A stretch of 8,692 nucleotides of DNA. Source: an uncultured Bacteroidales bacterium (GTDB lineage Bacteria; Bacteroidota; Bacteroidia; Bacteroidales; F082). Shown here piece after piece: positions 8,179 to 8,692 of this stretch. The stretch spans positions 1-8,692 of the forward strand of contig CALCYT010000036.1 of assembly GCA_937906455.1 (NCBI GenBank), given 5' to 3'. The position numbers and the translations under genes are program-made. Position 1 is the stretch's first letter. Each line of letters opens with the position of its first letter. The notes beneath the pieces were generated by a model, which saw only the letters and a program-made list of their open reading frames with translations, ran no database searches and had not been told where the DNA came from.

Positions 8179-8186
8179 GTTATGAA

Positions 8187-8692
8187 TTATTGTGCCAATA
8201 AATCTTCTATTTCACCAATATCATTAATGTAGGCTTCAAATCTTTCAGAATATACCACAGTGGTTTTATGGGTGATGAAGTTATCGGTTTCGTAACCCTC
8301 AATGGTGATTTCTGAAGTTTGGTTTCCTTGTATTCCGAGTTCTCCCGGCAAAATGTTAAGTATTATTCTTTTTTCAGCATACAGATAGTCATTCATGTAT
8401 GCCCATTCAATGCATTTGTCAGAAACATCCGTGCGATAGAATACCCCAGCGCGTCCATCAGGCCCTCCTATGAAGTCTATAGAAATTCTGTTCACATATA
8501 TGTTTCTGCAATCTTCCATTGGCTCGGCAATGTCGCTAATGATCATCTCTCTCAAGGCTTGCTCAAGATAATGGGCGGCTCCATATCTGAAAGAGGGATT
8601 ATCACACCTGCCGTAGTCATATAGATAATCGTCACCCGGTCGGAAAGGCCCGTCAATATGCGGAATAGGTGGGTTGTAGTTAGTCCTTTCTC
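8187..8692 (-). CDS. Unrecognised protein, 3' part only (5' end beyond right edge)
   Basis: The frame is open from the right edge (first full codon at 8690-8688) to the TAA at 8189-8187, giving 167 visible residues. An internal TTG at 8555 could be taken as a start, but the 45 codons before it read as ordinary coding sequence (for example GDDYLYDYGRCDNPSFRYG), so I treat the gene as entering from outside the window. The visible part mixes charged and hydrophobic residues with several aromatic stretches (FIGGPDGRAGVFY, WAYMNDYLYAEKR, TTVVYSERFEAYINDIGEIE) and ends EIEDLLAQ. There are no membrane segments, no T9SS sorting domain and no motif I recognise. It ends 8 bases before the start of the 496-aa gene, which suggests the same transcript. 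It could be a cytoplasmic or an exported protein; the N-terminus needed to tell is missing. Confidence 0.75.
   Translation of the reverse strand, partial: ERTNYNPPIPHIDGPFRPGDDYLYDYGRCDNPSFRYGAAHYLEQALREMIISDIAEPMEDCRNIYVNRISIDFIGGPDGRAGVFYRTDVSDKCIEWAYMNDYLYAEKRIILNILPGELGIQGNQTSEITIEGYETDNFITHKTTVVYSERFEAYINDIGEIEDLLAQ

Noticed and set aside
8553..8555. TTG as the start of a 122-residue protein
   Set aside because: The frame stays open with ordinary coding sequence for 45 more codons to the window edge, so an internal TTG start is unnecessary.
8319..8624. Plus-strand open frame of about 101 codons
   Set aside because: It overlaps the minus-strand partial gene, which is open to the window edge and correctly spaced from the next gene; no support for a plus-strand gene.
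1..8692. CRISPR array, tRNA/rRNA, insertion sequence or attachment site
   Set aside because: Almost the whole window is protein-coding on one strand. I saw no regularly spaced direct repeats, terminal inverted repeats, transposase motifs or tRNA-like cloverleaf.

Overview
The window looks like chromosomal DNA of a Bacteroidota bacterium, most likely Bacteroidales or a relative that carries the type IX secretion system (T9SS). The evidence is a T9SS type A C-terminal sorting domain (PNPTKG ... DGTYTFQI) on one protein, signal peptides on four consecutive genes that all appear to end in Ala with Gln as the first mature residue, A-rich gene starts without Shine-Dalgarno motifs, and an RHS core of the form common in this phylum (GLINMNGRLYDP). 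Nothing in the sequence fixes the genus.

Every gene I can support lies on the minus strand, so transcription runs from the right edge to the left. In that order: (1) the 3' end of an unrecognised gene, open to the right edge (8692-8187); (2) a 496-aa exported seven-repeat beta-propeller-like protein with a T9SS sorting domain (8178-6688); (3) a 288-aa exported protein with a short S74/endosialidase-chaperone-like, tail-fibre-type C-terminus (6653-5787); (4) an 86-aa exported protein with one YD-type repeat (5785-5525); (5) a very large exported SpvB / FG-GAP / TcdB-mid / RHS protein (5518 to past base 1). I read the last as one uninterrupted frame of 1839 codons. It is the main content of the window and occupies almost two thirds of it.

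The gaps between genes are 8, 34, 1 and 6 bases, so this is probably one operon with translational coupling, at least from the 288-aa gene through the RHS gene. No promoter, terminator, RNA gene, insertion sequence or CRISPR array is visible, and no stretch over 300 bases lacks a gene.

The large protein is laid out like a fused B and C subunit of an insecticidal Tc toxin: SpvB domain, calcium-binding-type FG-GAP repeats, a TcdB middle region, then YD repeats and the RHS-associated core. In known proteins of this kind, this forms a hollow shell that encloses a variable C-terminal effector. The window ends five residues after the LSPD of the core, so the effector and any immunity gene lie just beyond base 1. 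The preceding genes encode exported proteins, at least one of them for the cell surface, so the cluster may be a surface-displayed or secreted toxin-delivery or adhesion cassette. That functional reading is inference.
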